Assembly: GCA_001643675.2 (NCBI GenBank)
Contig: LSRY02000003.1
Span: 982,001-1,046,000, forward strand
Length of the DNA stretch: 64,000 nt
Direction of reading: 5' to 3'
DNA from: Monocercomonoides exilis
Lineage: Eukaryota; Preaxostyla; Oxymonadida; Polymastigidae
The translations under genes and the position numbers were made by a program. The notes below the pieces were generated by a model. That model searched no databases. It was not told the DNA's origin and was given only the letters and a program-made list of their open reading frames with translations. How positions within the stretch are numbered: the first letter of the stretch is position 1; the number at the start of each line of letters is the position of its first letter. Shown here in pieces: positions 34,731 to 46,066 of this stretch.

Positions 34731-35106
34731 CAGATATCGCATAAAATACCGGACATCGCACAAAATACCGGACAAGATCGATATCTCAATAACAGCAAGA
34801 AGAAAAATTCTGTTAAATTTCCTCAAAATATACCTCATTAATACAAACTCACATGACATGCAAGACTTTCAGGACAGCTTCGCTTGAGCTCAGAAAAAAT
34901 AAATATCGAAATTTCGGAGAAATAGGATTTTGATTCTCTCCGAGATTTAAAAAATTATTTTTTCTGAGCTCAAGCGAAGCTGTCCTGAAAGTCTTGCATG
35001 TCATGTGAGTTTGTATTAATGAGGTATATTTTGAGGAAATTTAACAGAATTTTTCTTCTTGCTGTTATTGAGATATCGATCTTGTCCGGTATTTTATGCT
35101 TATCTG
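34731..35106. mobile_element. Foldback MITE, copy 2
   Basis: This is a near-perfect palindrome of 376 bp flanked by TA on both sides, with ends CAGATATCGCATAAAATACC and the inverted equivalent. It shares the CCGGACAAGATCGATAT segment and the central TTTCGGAGAAATAGGATTTT region with the copy at 11685-12062. Here the extra CCGGACATCGCACAAAATA unit is in the left arm, whereas copy 1 has its extra unit in the right arm. It is non-coding. Confidence 0.88.
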
Positions 35107-35221
35107 TATTAATGATTTGTCAAAAAGGGTTTTTAATGACGATTTCATAATTCTTAATTACATAAATCATTAATTTGAAATTCAATATATAACAATTCTC
35201 ATTATATTGAGAAAATGTGTC

Positions 35222-35640
35222 ATTATTTTTCATATCGTAACTTTGTTCGAAGAAAGATCTTTTTTTTCATAATAGTGGTATGAGCAATAAAAAAGCTCAA
35301 ATATGAGTAAATAAGTGCGGTGTGAAAGAACTGTGTTCAAATTACAAAAAAATAAGTGAGTTTGAGAAAATCACAAAAATGCCATTATTATATTTATTTT
35401 TAAGATATTTTTAATATTTTAATTATTTGATATCCCAGCACCCAACAAGTTTAATTATTGTTTGCAGATAGTTGAAATTTGAGTATGATTTAATTACATA
35501 ACTTTTTTAAATGATTCGTATGAACTATCACTGAAAAGAAACGGTTTATTGATTTATAAAATATGATTCGAAATTACAAAGTTTTTTATTTTGGAAGTTG
35601 TTTCTTTGAAGAATTTATTATATTTTTGTTTGATTAATAT
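35222..35640 (+). repeat. Left 419-bp terminal inverted repeat
   Basis: It matches the reverse complement of 41600-42018 position by position at every point checked. It contains TTCGAAGAAAGATCT near its outer end, a signature shared with 58807-59236. Confidence 0.85.
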
Positions 35641-35687
35641 TATAATTTTTGTAATTTGAGAATTTTAAACAAATTTTAAAACATATA

Positions 35688-38010
35688 CCATCGGTGGAAA
35701 ATGCGGTCACTGGTGGAAAATCCGGTAGTTGGCAGAATCGAATTGTTGAACATTTTAACATTAAAAATTCATTTGCTCTCGCACTGAACAATTTGGATTT
35801 TGTTTTTTTTGAGAGTTAGAGTTAAACTTGGTTGAATTAAATTAAAAAAAAAACATTATTCATTCACAACTTCATTATTTTTCTTTGAAATGAAATGAGA
35901 TAATGATGAATTAGGCGCTGAGTTTCAAAAAACGAAAACTGGCAACCATATTTATGTGCAGCAAAAAATGATCCTTCTTTTTTTTTCAGTTGTGATTTTC
36001 TGAATAGAGTTCGTCATCTATTTTTCTCCTTTTGCATGAACGAAGCTGTGTAGTGTTCTCAATGCTTTTTGTCTCTTTCCTATCATAAATATAACTAATT
36101 TCCTTTCCATACAAATAATCATCATCTATTCTTTCTCTTCTCAATCTAATTTTCTTTTTCTTAACGTCAACTAATTTCTTCAATATACTTTGTTTATTTT
36201 CCTTTTCTTTACTAATTTCGATTTTTTCTTCCTTCTTTTCTTTCGGCTCCTTTTCAATTGTCTTTTTTTCTTCGCTTTTTTCTTTTAGTTGACGTTTTTC
36301 CTTTGGAGAAAAATCTCCAAATAAATCCTTCTTCATATCATTTGAAATATATTTTGATGAGAACTTTTGAGAAGATGAAAGCGGACCACATATCCTTGAC
36401 AGCACAGGAGCGGCGCACACCGGATAAACTCCTGAATTCGAAAATGAAGATCTTTTGACCGAAGGAGTTGTTGCCGCTGTTAAAGCTTCTGGCAAAGCAT
36501 CTGCCAAAGCTTTTCTATATGAAGAGGTTGAAAATTGAGTTGGCCTTGCAAAAGAGTTTTGAAGAACTTGTTTGAACCTTGCAAACACACGGTTATCGCA
36601 AGGTTGCAAAAGGTGAGTCATGTTAGAAGGGAAAAATTCAACGATGAAATTTCTTTGTTCAGCAAACGCAATCACTTCTGAATCGAAGTGAGTTCGGTGA
36701 TTATCCAATAAAAGAAGAGCTTTTTTCGAAGATGAGAGTTTTAGTTTATTTGCAATTAATGGAAGCCATTTCTTTGTCATTATCCTTCGAAACAATTCAG
36801 CAGATATCCATCCAGATGAAGACCCCTCATAAGATACATTGAATGAATAAAAATTAGAGAATTCCTGTGGAATTTTTTTCGAGGGTATATTAGTATATGA
36901 GGAAGATGTGAGCAGTCTGCGCAAATGCACACACAAATAGTTGCATTTTCCATTTTTGGCAATGAAGATGGGGAAGGAGGTGATTGGTTTTTCAGGCAGA
37001 CTACCAGTTTTTCTGTTCCATCACCTACACGAAACGAAGATTCGTCAAAATTGTAAATATCAGTCTCATTAATTCTATTGGCTGTGATGATGGAGGACAA
37101 CTTTTTGAACCACGAATGCATTGCTTCTGGAGATTGTGCGTTAATTTTTGCAATTTCCATCGGCCTGGAAATTGAAGTCCTTAAAATTGAACAACTTTAA
37201 ATCAAATCATACGCATATTTGGAATTGACCTTATTTCATATTTCTTCGCATTCGCAATCTGAATTCACAATGTCTTGTATCTATAATATATAAAAATATA
37301 AAACAAAATAATCTAATTCTTCAGACCATTGCTTGAATATCCTTTAGTCGGATTATTTTTTTTTCGGATAAAAGTGCAATAACCTGATTTTCAACAGTTT
37401 CCAATTGTTTTTTTGTAATAATTGTAGGTCTGCCGACTTTGCCAACTTGCCGTTTTGCTTTCAAAGCAGCCATTCCTCTTTCCCATGCTCCATTCGAAAT
37501 AGCTTTGGATCCTACAGCAGTTTTCCACGTGACAGCATATTTCTTTTTGATTTCAAAGACTTTTTGGGAAGGAGAAGAAAGATTTCGGTAATCTGATGCT
37601 GCCATAAGCCTGTGAAGTTCTTTGGAAGATATTTTTTTGTAATTTCCATTATTATTCATTTGATCAAAAATTGAATTAATTATATAAATAAGAATTTTAA
37701 TGAAAGAAAGCCAATTTTTAACAATCAAGAATTAATATATGTGAAAAAATAGTCATTTGCTTTAATTTTCACATAAGAAGAAAATTCATTACTTTTATTT
37801 AATCAACAAAAGTTAGTTTTTATTTCTTCGGAACTTGGAAGTTTTTTCGATGATTGCAGTAACAATCTTTCAAGCTGTGCAGGGGTTGAGCTTTTGAAAG
37901 ACGTTTCGTTCATTATCTTAAAAATAGTCAACTTATTTTCTGTTCTTTTTGGTTTTCAGATAACTTGGACTACCGGATTTTCCACCAGTTACCGCATTTT
38001 CCACCGATGG
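35688..38010 (-). mobile_element. pogo-like transposon with intact 42-bp TIRs and TA target duplication
   Basis: The left end, 35688-35729, starts CCATCGGTGGAAAATGCGGT. The right end, 37969-38010, is its reverse complement with one mismatch, and TA flanks both sides. Each TIR contains two direct copies of GGTGGAAAATNCGGT, probably paired transposase-binding sites. The interior carries a transposase gene on the minus strand. Confidence 0.9.
35986..37728 (-). pseudogene. pogo-like DDE transposase, probably frameshifted
   Basis: On the minus strand, 37728-37321 encodes a CENP-B-type N-terminus (VGRPTIITKKQLETVENQV). The segment 37160-36780 carries SPEAMHSWFKKL and the first catalytic motif IYNFDESSFRVGDG. 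The segment 36936-35986 carries ALLLLDNHRTHFDSEVI, LLQPCDNRVFARFK and a Lys/Glu-rich nuclear-type tail. The second and third segments overlap in different frames at about 36800-36930, so at least one frameshift is needed. The gap 37160-37321 contains stops and could be an intron with a TTTTAAG acceptor next to the RTSISRP segment. The catalytic residues that can be seen are kept, so the lesions are recent or partly sequencing errors. Confidence 0.82.
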
Positions 38011-41000
38011 TAAATATAATTCGAAATATAAATGAATAAATAGACTTTCAAAAGGAAATGACGAATTGTTTGATAAGATAATAAGATATCAAAGAAATTC
38101 TGTGAAAAAATAAAACATGAGGTTAAAATTTGCTTTTTCATTTTAAAAGTTTTTTTTATTTATATTGTTTTTTTTTTTATATAAGGATCTTTTTGTGAAT
38201 GTTCAACGTTGATTCGCATATAGAAACAAAAAAATGACGTTTGAGAAGAGCCTGATAAGATGGCAGAAGATATTAAATGAAGAACAAATGGAGAATGAAC
38301 AGACGCAAAAATTGAAACAAATGGATTAGATAATATTTGAGAGATGAAAATGGTATTTTGAAAGAAGGAGGAGAAGTTACAGAAGAGAGAGCGGAATATT
38401 GAAGAAATGGACGAAAAAGAAATCTGACAAACTTTCGATAAAAAAAGAAATTTGATGAGGAAGACGTTTGTAATAGGCAATTCGATGAATTAGATGTCAG
38501 CATAACATTAATCCCCTTTTCATTGTTTGCTTTTCTTTTATCTTTTGTTCTGTTGAAACACTTTATGTCTTCTGTTTTGATAGTTCTCTCATCAATATCC
38601 AACGCCAATCGAAACAACTTCGTCTTTCAGAAAGAAGAAGGACAATGCGTCCCAAGTGATTGCGCCAGATGTTGAAGAAGATGAAGAAGAAGAAGATACC
38701 GTTGAGCTTAATGTATTAGAAGACAATGATCTGACAGTAGGAGCAGAAGAAGATGAGATGTCTAACCTGGAGAACTGAAGAGGAGAGGAAGGAATGGCAT
38801 TAGATGAGGGTGGATAACCAAAAGAGGAAGAGGAGTAGGAAGAAGAGAAAGAAAAAGAAAAAAAGATGATAAGGAAGAAAAGGAAGAGGAAGAAGAGGGA
38901 AAAGAGGAGAAAGAAGAAGTGGAGTTGCTATTTGTGATTAAGACTACTGTGGATGCAGCGATGATGTGGATTGGAAGAGAAAGCAGAAGAATAATAAGAA
39001 TGATAAGAAGAAGAGGAAAAAGTGTTATTTCTAAAACCATGATAATTATTTTTATTCTTATAAGCAATTGTTTGAGAGCGAAGATGTTTGCTTCTGGATG
39101 AAGAGGCATTATTCATTTGGTTCAATTGTGTGTAAAAAAAAAATCCAATTGTTAAACTGATGTTGCATCAGCTGTTTGAGATCGTGTGTGGTGAGGAGAA
39201 GGAAACTGGGTGGCTATATCGAAAGAGGGGGAGTTAGGAGTAGGATGAGTGGAGGTTGAGGTGAAGGCGGAGGAGGGAGAAGGATTAGATAAAATTGAAG
39301 AAGAAGAGGAGGATGAGGAGGAGGAGGAAGAAGAAAATGATGATGATGAAAAGGAATTGAAAGAAAAAGAGAATGACGTTTTATTGAAAATTGATCATAA
39401 AGTGGTAAAATCTGCACAAAAGAGGAAACATGAAGAGGAAAAGCACAAAATTATCTATTTCAGTTCAAGGCGATGGTGATAACAAATCAGAATATAGCTT
39501 TGGATCAGCGAAAAACAAAAAATGATTAAAGCAGCATCAACAACGAAAACATCAAAAGAATGAAGACGATGAAGCAGAAGTTGAGCAGACAACCATCGTC
39601 ATTCATCCCAAGTTTGTCTCACATAAGCTTTCATTTCGTTTTTTTACTCGTATCTCTGGATTCCACATTTTTCCCCTCCTCTTCTAACTGTTTTCTAATC
39701 TGTTCAATCTGGGCGATGCTCTTCTGGCACAGAAAATGGATTTTGTGAAGCCAACGGAACTCATCCTCCTCTTCAGCCATGCTGCTCATGCTTCCATCCT
39801 CTTTCAATTACTCTCTTCACTCAGTCACGCTATGCCCACTCTGCTGCAGAGAACAGAATCATCATTGATGGAAGAAGAAGAGGAGGAGAGGAGAGAGGAA
39901 GGTTTTTTCAAAAAATCAGGAAAAGGAGATGCTTATAAAGAAGATTCTTCAACAATTAGAAGCATTGAACAAAGACCTATAGCGAATGAAAAACTTGTCA
40001 GTTTCTGAAATGATGGAATTACTGACAAAACTTGAGAATTCTCTTCTTTCTCAGCTTTCTGAAGGCTCATCATTCATCTACATGCTTTCTCCAACAGCTG
40101 CTCGTTCATGTTTCCACTCTCTTCTTGTTATTCTTGTGTGAATTCGTAGTGCTTCACTTTTTCTTTCGCCTTCGCTCAGAAGGATGAGCTACGATAACAC
40201 AGCTCTTCTTGCTCTGCTCTACACACTCGTATTGACTGAGTGGAGGACGCTGCCGCTTCAACTTTCTATATCACAGAAGATAAGAGAAATCATGAAGAAG
40301 CACAAGAAGCTGTGGAAATCAAGTTATGGAATAGAGAAAGAGGAAAGAAGAAGCGAAGAACCAGACTATTAAAAAAAGAAATGACAGAAAAAGGCAACAA
40401 GGCGGTGGAAACAGCTTGCGAAGAAAACAACGGAAAACAATCTGTATCTCTTTTCTCCAAACCCACAACGCGTCATTCACACTCAGACCCAATCAGAAGC
40501 TAAAGCAACAATACCTTCTCGCTCTCTCCGTCTTTCCCCGCACTCAGCCATTAAATTGCACCTTATCAACCACATCCTCCCAAACTGAGCTATCCTCCTA
40601 ATGCCATTCAACATCCTTATTTTCATATCCAATTGCAATTTCAAACACAAACTCTTTATCCATTCTCCTTCTCTGCAACATCTGCCTACCAGCATGAATA
40701 TTAATATCAGTATCAATAGCCATCTTATCCCTCCTCTTCCTGTTCGATTCTCTATCCTCCTGCACACACCTTCTCTCTTGCAATCCAATTCGTCCTGTCG
40801 CCTTCAACTTCTCATTCCTCTTCTTCCTCTTTTTCCTCTTTTTCTTTTCATTTCTCTCCTCATCATTATTTGCCACTTCTGATTGATTCCTGAATACTTT
40901 TTTGCTTCTCTCTTCGATTTTTCACATAATGTGTCTGTGCCTGTTGTGATTATTATCATGCAAAACTTCAATTCCCGCTCGCCTACTGCAGAAAAACTTT

Positions 41001-41599
41001 CTTTTCCTTCTCTCTCTCTCTTCATCTTCTTCTCTTTGTTTTTCCCAAGCTTTTCTTTCTCTCTCTCTTTCTTGTAATGGTTTTGATTTATTATTTTAAA
41101 TTAATTGTTTATTTTGAAATGCATTTTTTCTTGGATATATTTTTTAAAATCAGCGTTTGACAGAATATTGAAATGAACTTATTTCTTATCAATGTGAATA
41201 TTAGATGTTATTTGTTCATTTATTAATTTTTCATGATTTATTCAATGATCGCTTTTATATTTTGATTAAAATATGTTGAAATACACAAATATGATAAATA
41301 CGAAAAAGATGGCTGTTATTGGTGGTATTTTCTGTTTTATATTGTTGAAGAAATCAACAGAAATATACTCACTGCTTGGAATAAAAATATTAGAAAATAC
41401 AATTGAATAATAACAAAACAGTATGACACAACGTTGCAGTCTTCGCACCCTTCATTAATCATATTTTTAATTAAATAAATCGACAATATTCACAAATTAT
41501 TTCCTTATTCGTTTTCCTTTCTTCTTTTCATCTTTTCAAATAAATGAAATTTTACTTTGTTCATTCAACCCTCTTGTTTCATAAATCAAATAAAAACAA
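38011..41599. other. Interior of the composite: degraded coding-like sequence
   Basis: Acidic and coiled-coil-like stretches (38640-38780, 39270-39420, 39890-40370 plus) are broken by many stops and frame changes. I recognise no domain. It looks like a captured or resident gene in decay. Confidence 0.45.
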
Positions 41600-42018
41600 A
41601 TGCTAATCAAGCAAAAATATAATAAATTCTTCAAAGAAACAACTTCCAAAATAAAAAACTTTGTAATTTCGAATCATATTTTATAAATCAATAAACCGTT
41701 TCTTTTCAGTGATAGTTCATACGAATCATTTAAAAAAGTTATGTAATTAAATCATACTCAAATTTCAACTATCTGCAAACAATAATTAAACTTGTTGGGT
41801 GCTGGGATATCAAATAATTAAAATATTAAAAATATCTTAAAAATAAATATAATAATGGCATTTTTGTGATTTTCTCAAACTCACTTATTTTTTTGTAATT
41901 TGAACACAGTTCTTTCACACCGCACTTATTTACTCATATTTGAGCTTTTTTATTGCTCATACCACTATTATGAAAAAAAAGATCTTTCTTCGAACAAAGT
42001 TACGATATGAAAAATAAT
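41600..42018 (-). repeat. Right 419-bp terminal inverted repeat
   Basis: It is the reverse complement of 35222-35640 with very few differences. It ends CGATATGAAAAATAAT at 42018. Confidence 0.85.
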
Positions 42019-43364
42019 AGATGGTATTGGAATAAGAAAAATTTATTGAAATAAAAATAATAATTCAAATAACCGAAGTATATTCTAAGCCAATGCGACA
42101 GACCGACATTTTTTAAACAACTCGACAACAAGACCGACAATTTTGTCGAGTTTAATTTTTTTATTATTAAAAAGATTTTTTCATTTTATTTTTATTTTTT
42201 GTTAATGAAAAACGAAACAAAATCTTTTTATAAATATTTTTATCGACAAAAATATAAATAATTCAAAATGGAAATGATAAATCAAATATTTTTCTTTTTT
42301 TTATTAAAAATTCTTATAATAAAAATGGGTTATCGGTAGATCTTTGTCGAGATCAGTCGAACGACAAAGATCAGTCGTTTGACAAAGATCAGTCGAGTTG
42401 TAAGATATAAATGTGAATAAATGATTTTTTAACAATTGTTTATTATTTTTTATTTTGAGACTTTCACTCATTTGAAGATTTCACTTTTTTCTCATTTTTG
42501 AATCATTCTGGCTTTGATTTCTTGTTTAGAAGTTCAATGATTTGGTTTAATTTTATTTCAAATGTTGCATTGTTCAAACAAGATTTTTTCATCAATAATT
42601 TTAAAAAGGAAATGGAGTTTTGCATATTTCAAACAATTCTCTTTTATCTTTTTGGTTTTGATTTTTAATACAAATTTGATCATCGTTTCAAAAATGACAT
42701 TTGATTGTTGTAGTTATTCTATGAAATGATAAAGTGGTTATTTGGAGACTATTATTGTTTCTAATAAGTGTAAAAAAATTCTTTTGTTCAAAGTTAAAAT
42801 TTGCACAAAAATATATGATGAGTTTCTTTTTCTATAACATGAAACTGTGATAACATATAAGTGAAGGAATATTATTTTCTAAACAAAATAAGTGAATGAA
42901 ACGAAGTTCAGAAAATTTCGTATTATCCAGAGAATGAAATGTTGCTCTATTAGAGTGACTTCGTGAGATGGCATGAATATTAGGAAACCACAATGATGAA
43001 GAAGGATCAGATGGAGCTTCATGCGAAGCCGAAGAGAACAGTAGAAAAGAAAATGGCTGAAATGTAAAAATAGTCTGATGGAGTGAAGAACATCCCATTT
43101 ATCGGAAAGAAATTGTTTGAAAGAAGAGAGAAGGCAAAAGAGGGAAGAATGAGAATGAGAAGAAGAGGAAGAAGAAATAAAAGATTTGTATAAAAATCAT
43201 GTGATGAAGAGGAGGAGAAGAAGGAGAAGGAGGAGGAGAAGAAGATAGTGACGAAGAAATTTGACAAGAAAATGGTAATAAAGTTTAGGAAGATGTGTGA
43301 AATAGAAAAGAAGATTATCATTGAATGAAATTCACCACAAAATCAAATTATTTCTGAAAAAATT
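42019..43364. other. AT-rich region with no supported gene
   Basis: It contains the tandem GATCAGTCG block near 42335 and Lys/Glu-rich remnants at 43020-43320 with stops. Confidence 0.5.
42335..42402. repeat. Clustered GACAAAGATCAGTCG repeats
   Basis: GATCAGTCG occurs three times in about 60 bp, twice preceded by GACAAA, with an inverted CTTTGTCGA copy just before. A related cluster of ACCGACA/GTCGAG words lies at 42100-42150. Confidence 0.8.
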
Positions 43365-43516
43365 CAAAAATATTAAATCGCTAAATAAAAGTCACTCAAA
43401 AAGTGCAATGAAACAACAATTACATAACAAAGTTCTTTTCTTTCTCCTTCTCTCCTTCTCTCCTTCTCTCTCTTTCTCAAAAAAACAAAAATAAATAAAA
43501 AATTTAATCATTTCTA

Positions 43517-44541
43517 TCAAACCTGTCTTTCTCTCTTAACTCCATCAATTGTAAACTCCCATCTTCCTTTTGTCCTTTCCTTCTCTTCCACCCTCTCGTT
43601 GTACTTCAAATCTCTCAACAGCATCTCAGCATCTGCAATTGGATCCTTCGAATGAAGCTGCTTGCTCAGCGTGGCGATTGCTTCGGGTGAAAAATCCTGA
43701 AAGGGAAGAATGAGGGAAGGGAAGAAAAGGGAAGTGAAGAGAATCGAATGGAATGGTTGATATTTCATTTATACACATAGAAAGAAAAAATTAAAGAAAG
43801 AAAGATGATCATAATAATATTAAATAATAAAAATAAATGACATCATTTAAAATTGCAACATATATATAAAAGAATAATCACAAATAAATATCAATTCTAT
43901 GATTTCAATAAACAGAATTAACACAACCTTCAGCTTGTCAACATTCCAAGCAGCTAACGCTCTCAGCATCTTTGAATTCATCAGCATCGTTGCTGTCTGC
44001 ACAATCGGATCATTCTCATCCATACTCACACTCACATCTCCATTTCTATTGATTTCACTTCCTTCTCCTCCTTCTCTTTCTCCTTCTCCTCTTCCTTCTC
44101 TTCCATATACATTCCTCGATGTCATCCCTCTCTCTTTCGCCTGTCTCACAGCAGAAAGAGGTGGAAGCACCATTCTTCTGCTTCTTCCGCCTCCGCCAGC
44201 AGATGAAGCTCTCATTTGAGAAGAAGAAGAAAAAGAAGAAGCATCAGAAAATGGACAGAAATTGGCATTGGTGTTTTTCAGTCTGTCTGTTGCTTCACAC
44301 ACAATCACATCTGAATCATCAGAAGCAAACGGATTGGTGAAGCGAGGAGTAAATTGGGGTTGATTTTGGCTCGAATTTTGTGTTTGTGTTTGGTCTTGGA
44401 AGAGAGGGAAGTCTCGGCCAACAGGACGGCCTGGAGTGAATGTGGAAGAAGAAGAAGAGAAGGAGGAGGAAGAAGGAGAAGAAGGTCGACGAAGATCGGG
44501 AAGTTGTTGTCTTGATGCTGATGATGGACGTTGTGATTCTT
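43517..44541 (-). CDS. Spliced gene of unknown function (at least two exons; 5' exon unresolved)
   Basis: The exon 44541-43928 is open throughout and encodes a Ser-rich N-terminal part, then ASSAGGGGRSRRMVLPP, SAVRQAKERGMTSRNVYG and a Gly/Glu-rich stretch before ENDPIVQTATMLMNSKML. It joins in phase, across a 231-nt GT-AG intron (43927-43697), to DFSPEAIATLSKQLHS and DAEMLLRDLKYNERVEE. The frame stops at TGA 43517 after a CAG|GTTTGATAG that itself looks like a donor. A TTTTTTCAG acceptor near 43377 would add only a Lys and a TAA. The acceptor side of a further upstream intron (CATTAAAG at 44542) and an (AATCAATA)n-rich intron suggest another exon within 44690-45040, where a Pro/Ser-rich frame is open. 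I do not recognise the family. Confidence 0.6.
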
Positions 44542-44608
44542 CTTTAATGAAATGTTAATGTGATGTTGATATGGATAAATAAATAAAGAAGAAGAAGAAA
44601 GAAGGAAA

Positions 44609-44655
44609 TAAATAAATCAATAAATCAATAAATCAATAAATCAATAAATCAATAA
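44609..44655. repeat. AAATCAAT tandem repeat
   Basis: About five units of an 8-bp repeat lie in the presumed first intron of the minus-strand gene. Confidence 0.85.
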
Positions 44656-45814
44656 TAAAAAGTAGTAAATTAATCAATTCTATTTAAAAACATACAACGT
44701 TATGTTCCATCGACACTTTGTGCGAGTGGGAGCAGGCGAGCGGTGCGTGCGGGAGAAATACCGCAGAAGAGAGAAGCAGGAGGAGTGGAGAGGAGCCTGG
44801 CAGTGGAGAAAGGAGACATCGGAGTGAGCTGGGAAGAGCGGGAGGTGATTGGATGAAGGGAGGAGGAGGAGGGGGTTGGGTTGGATAAGGTGACTGAGAA
44901 GAGGTGAAGGAAGGATATGAGAGCAGGAGGAGGAGGAAAAAGAGAAAGTTAAGGCACTTGCGATATGAAAGATGGAGTTGTGGAGTGTAATGTGAGGTGC
45001 TGTGATGAAGTTGTATGAAATGAAAATTGAGTGCCAATGGAAGATGGCTGTGTAGAAGCGGGCTTAATCAAATGAACTGGTCAAATAAAAGAGGAAGAGG
45101 AGGAAGAAGAAGAATAGAAAAATATTGATGCATGAGTTATTTTTCTTCGAGCTTATTTAATATCAACGTTAAAATTATCGCTATTTATCAATTCCACATC
45201 AACAGCAAATATATCACAAAAATCTTCCATTCAAAACCATTGAATTTATCACAAAACAACATTCAAATTGATTCCTTTCATATATCTTCTCCAGTTTTTT
45301 CACAATTTTCTCATTTGTTTTCAAAACACAAAACATATTATTATTTGAGATATGGTATATCAGCTATAGATCCATCTCGATTAGGTCAATCAATATTATC
45401 GATTTATGAATATCTGGTGGGTGTTATCATCTTGTATATTAAGTTGAATAGGAAATGATAATAAGATAGAGATCGGGGGTTTAGACTGGTACTCTTAGGG
45501 GTTTATCATGATTAGATTTTCAGTGATGTTCTATAAAGAAGGGGTATTGATTGGTGTAATCGATATGTATCTATAGCTGATATACCATATCTCCTAGGAG
45601 GAGAATTAGCTAAAACATTAACCGAAAGTGTTCAAGTTGGTAAATTAATGGTGAAATTGTGTGAAAATTGATACTATCGTTGATGAAATACATGAGTTTG
45701 TAATAACAGGTATATGTGTTGAATGTGTTTGTTGATCGTTGATGAAATCGTTGGTGTGATCATGAGTGAAATCGTAAATAAAAATAATTGATTTTGTTTT
45801 TTGTTTTATAGCAA

Positions 45815-46066
45815 ATGGGTCGGAAGAAGATATACGCAACTGTGGAAGAAGCTAAAGAGGCTCAACAGAAACAAATTAAACAGTTTCAGGAAAAACGAAA
45901 AGAAGAAACTAAGTATTACAACGAACATGTATCTGAGAAACAGAAGAAGTTGATTAAGATATTGAGGAGAAAGCTTATCGAAAGAGATGAGTTGTTAGAT
46001 GAGTTGATGGAAAAAGTTAATGGTTATTTGCATGCACAGGGTGGACAGGTTAAGCTGGTCAGGTAA
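45815..46066 (+). CDS. 83-aa basic coiled-coil protein (left arm copy)
   Basis: It begins MGRKKIYATVEEAKEAQQ and is rich in Lys, Glu and Gln with heptad-like spacing up to about residue 70. The N-terminal GRKK patch and the length suggest a small DNA-binding or replication-accessory protein, which is inference. A T-rich stretch ending TTTTATAG lies 4 nt upstream of the ATG and could be a splice acceptor. The right arm carries an identical copy on the other strand, so the element always has two. The identity of the two copies suggests use or recent homogenisation. Confidence 0.6.
   Translation: MGRKKIYATVEEAKEAQQKQIKQFQEKRKEETKYYNEHVSEKQKKLIKILRRKLIERDELLDELMEKVNGYLHAQGGQVKLVR

Larger units (their letters stand above)
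35222..42018. mobile_element. 6.8-kb composite bounded by 419-bp inverted repeats
   Basis: The outermost 419 bp at each end are near-identical inverted copies, starting at ATTATTTTTCATATCG. The first 60 or so bases resemble the ends of the element at 58807-61690, so both belong to one terminal-repeat family. Inside are a pogo-like transposon (35688-38010) and about 3 kb of degraded coding-like sequence. I see no intact transposase belonging to the outer repeats and no clear target duplication. Confidence 0.7.
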
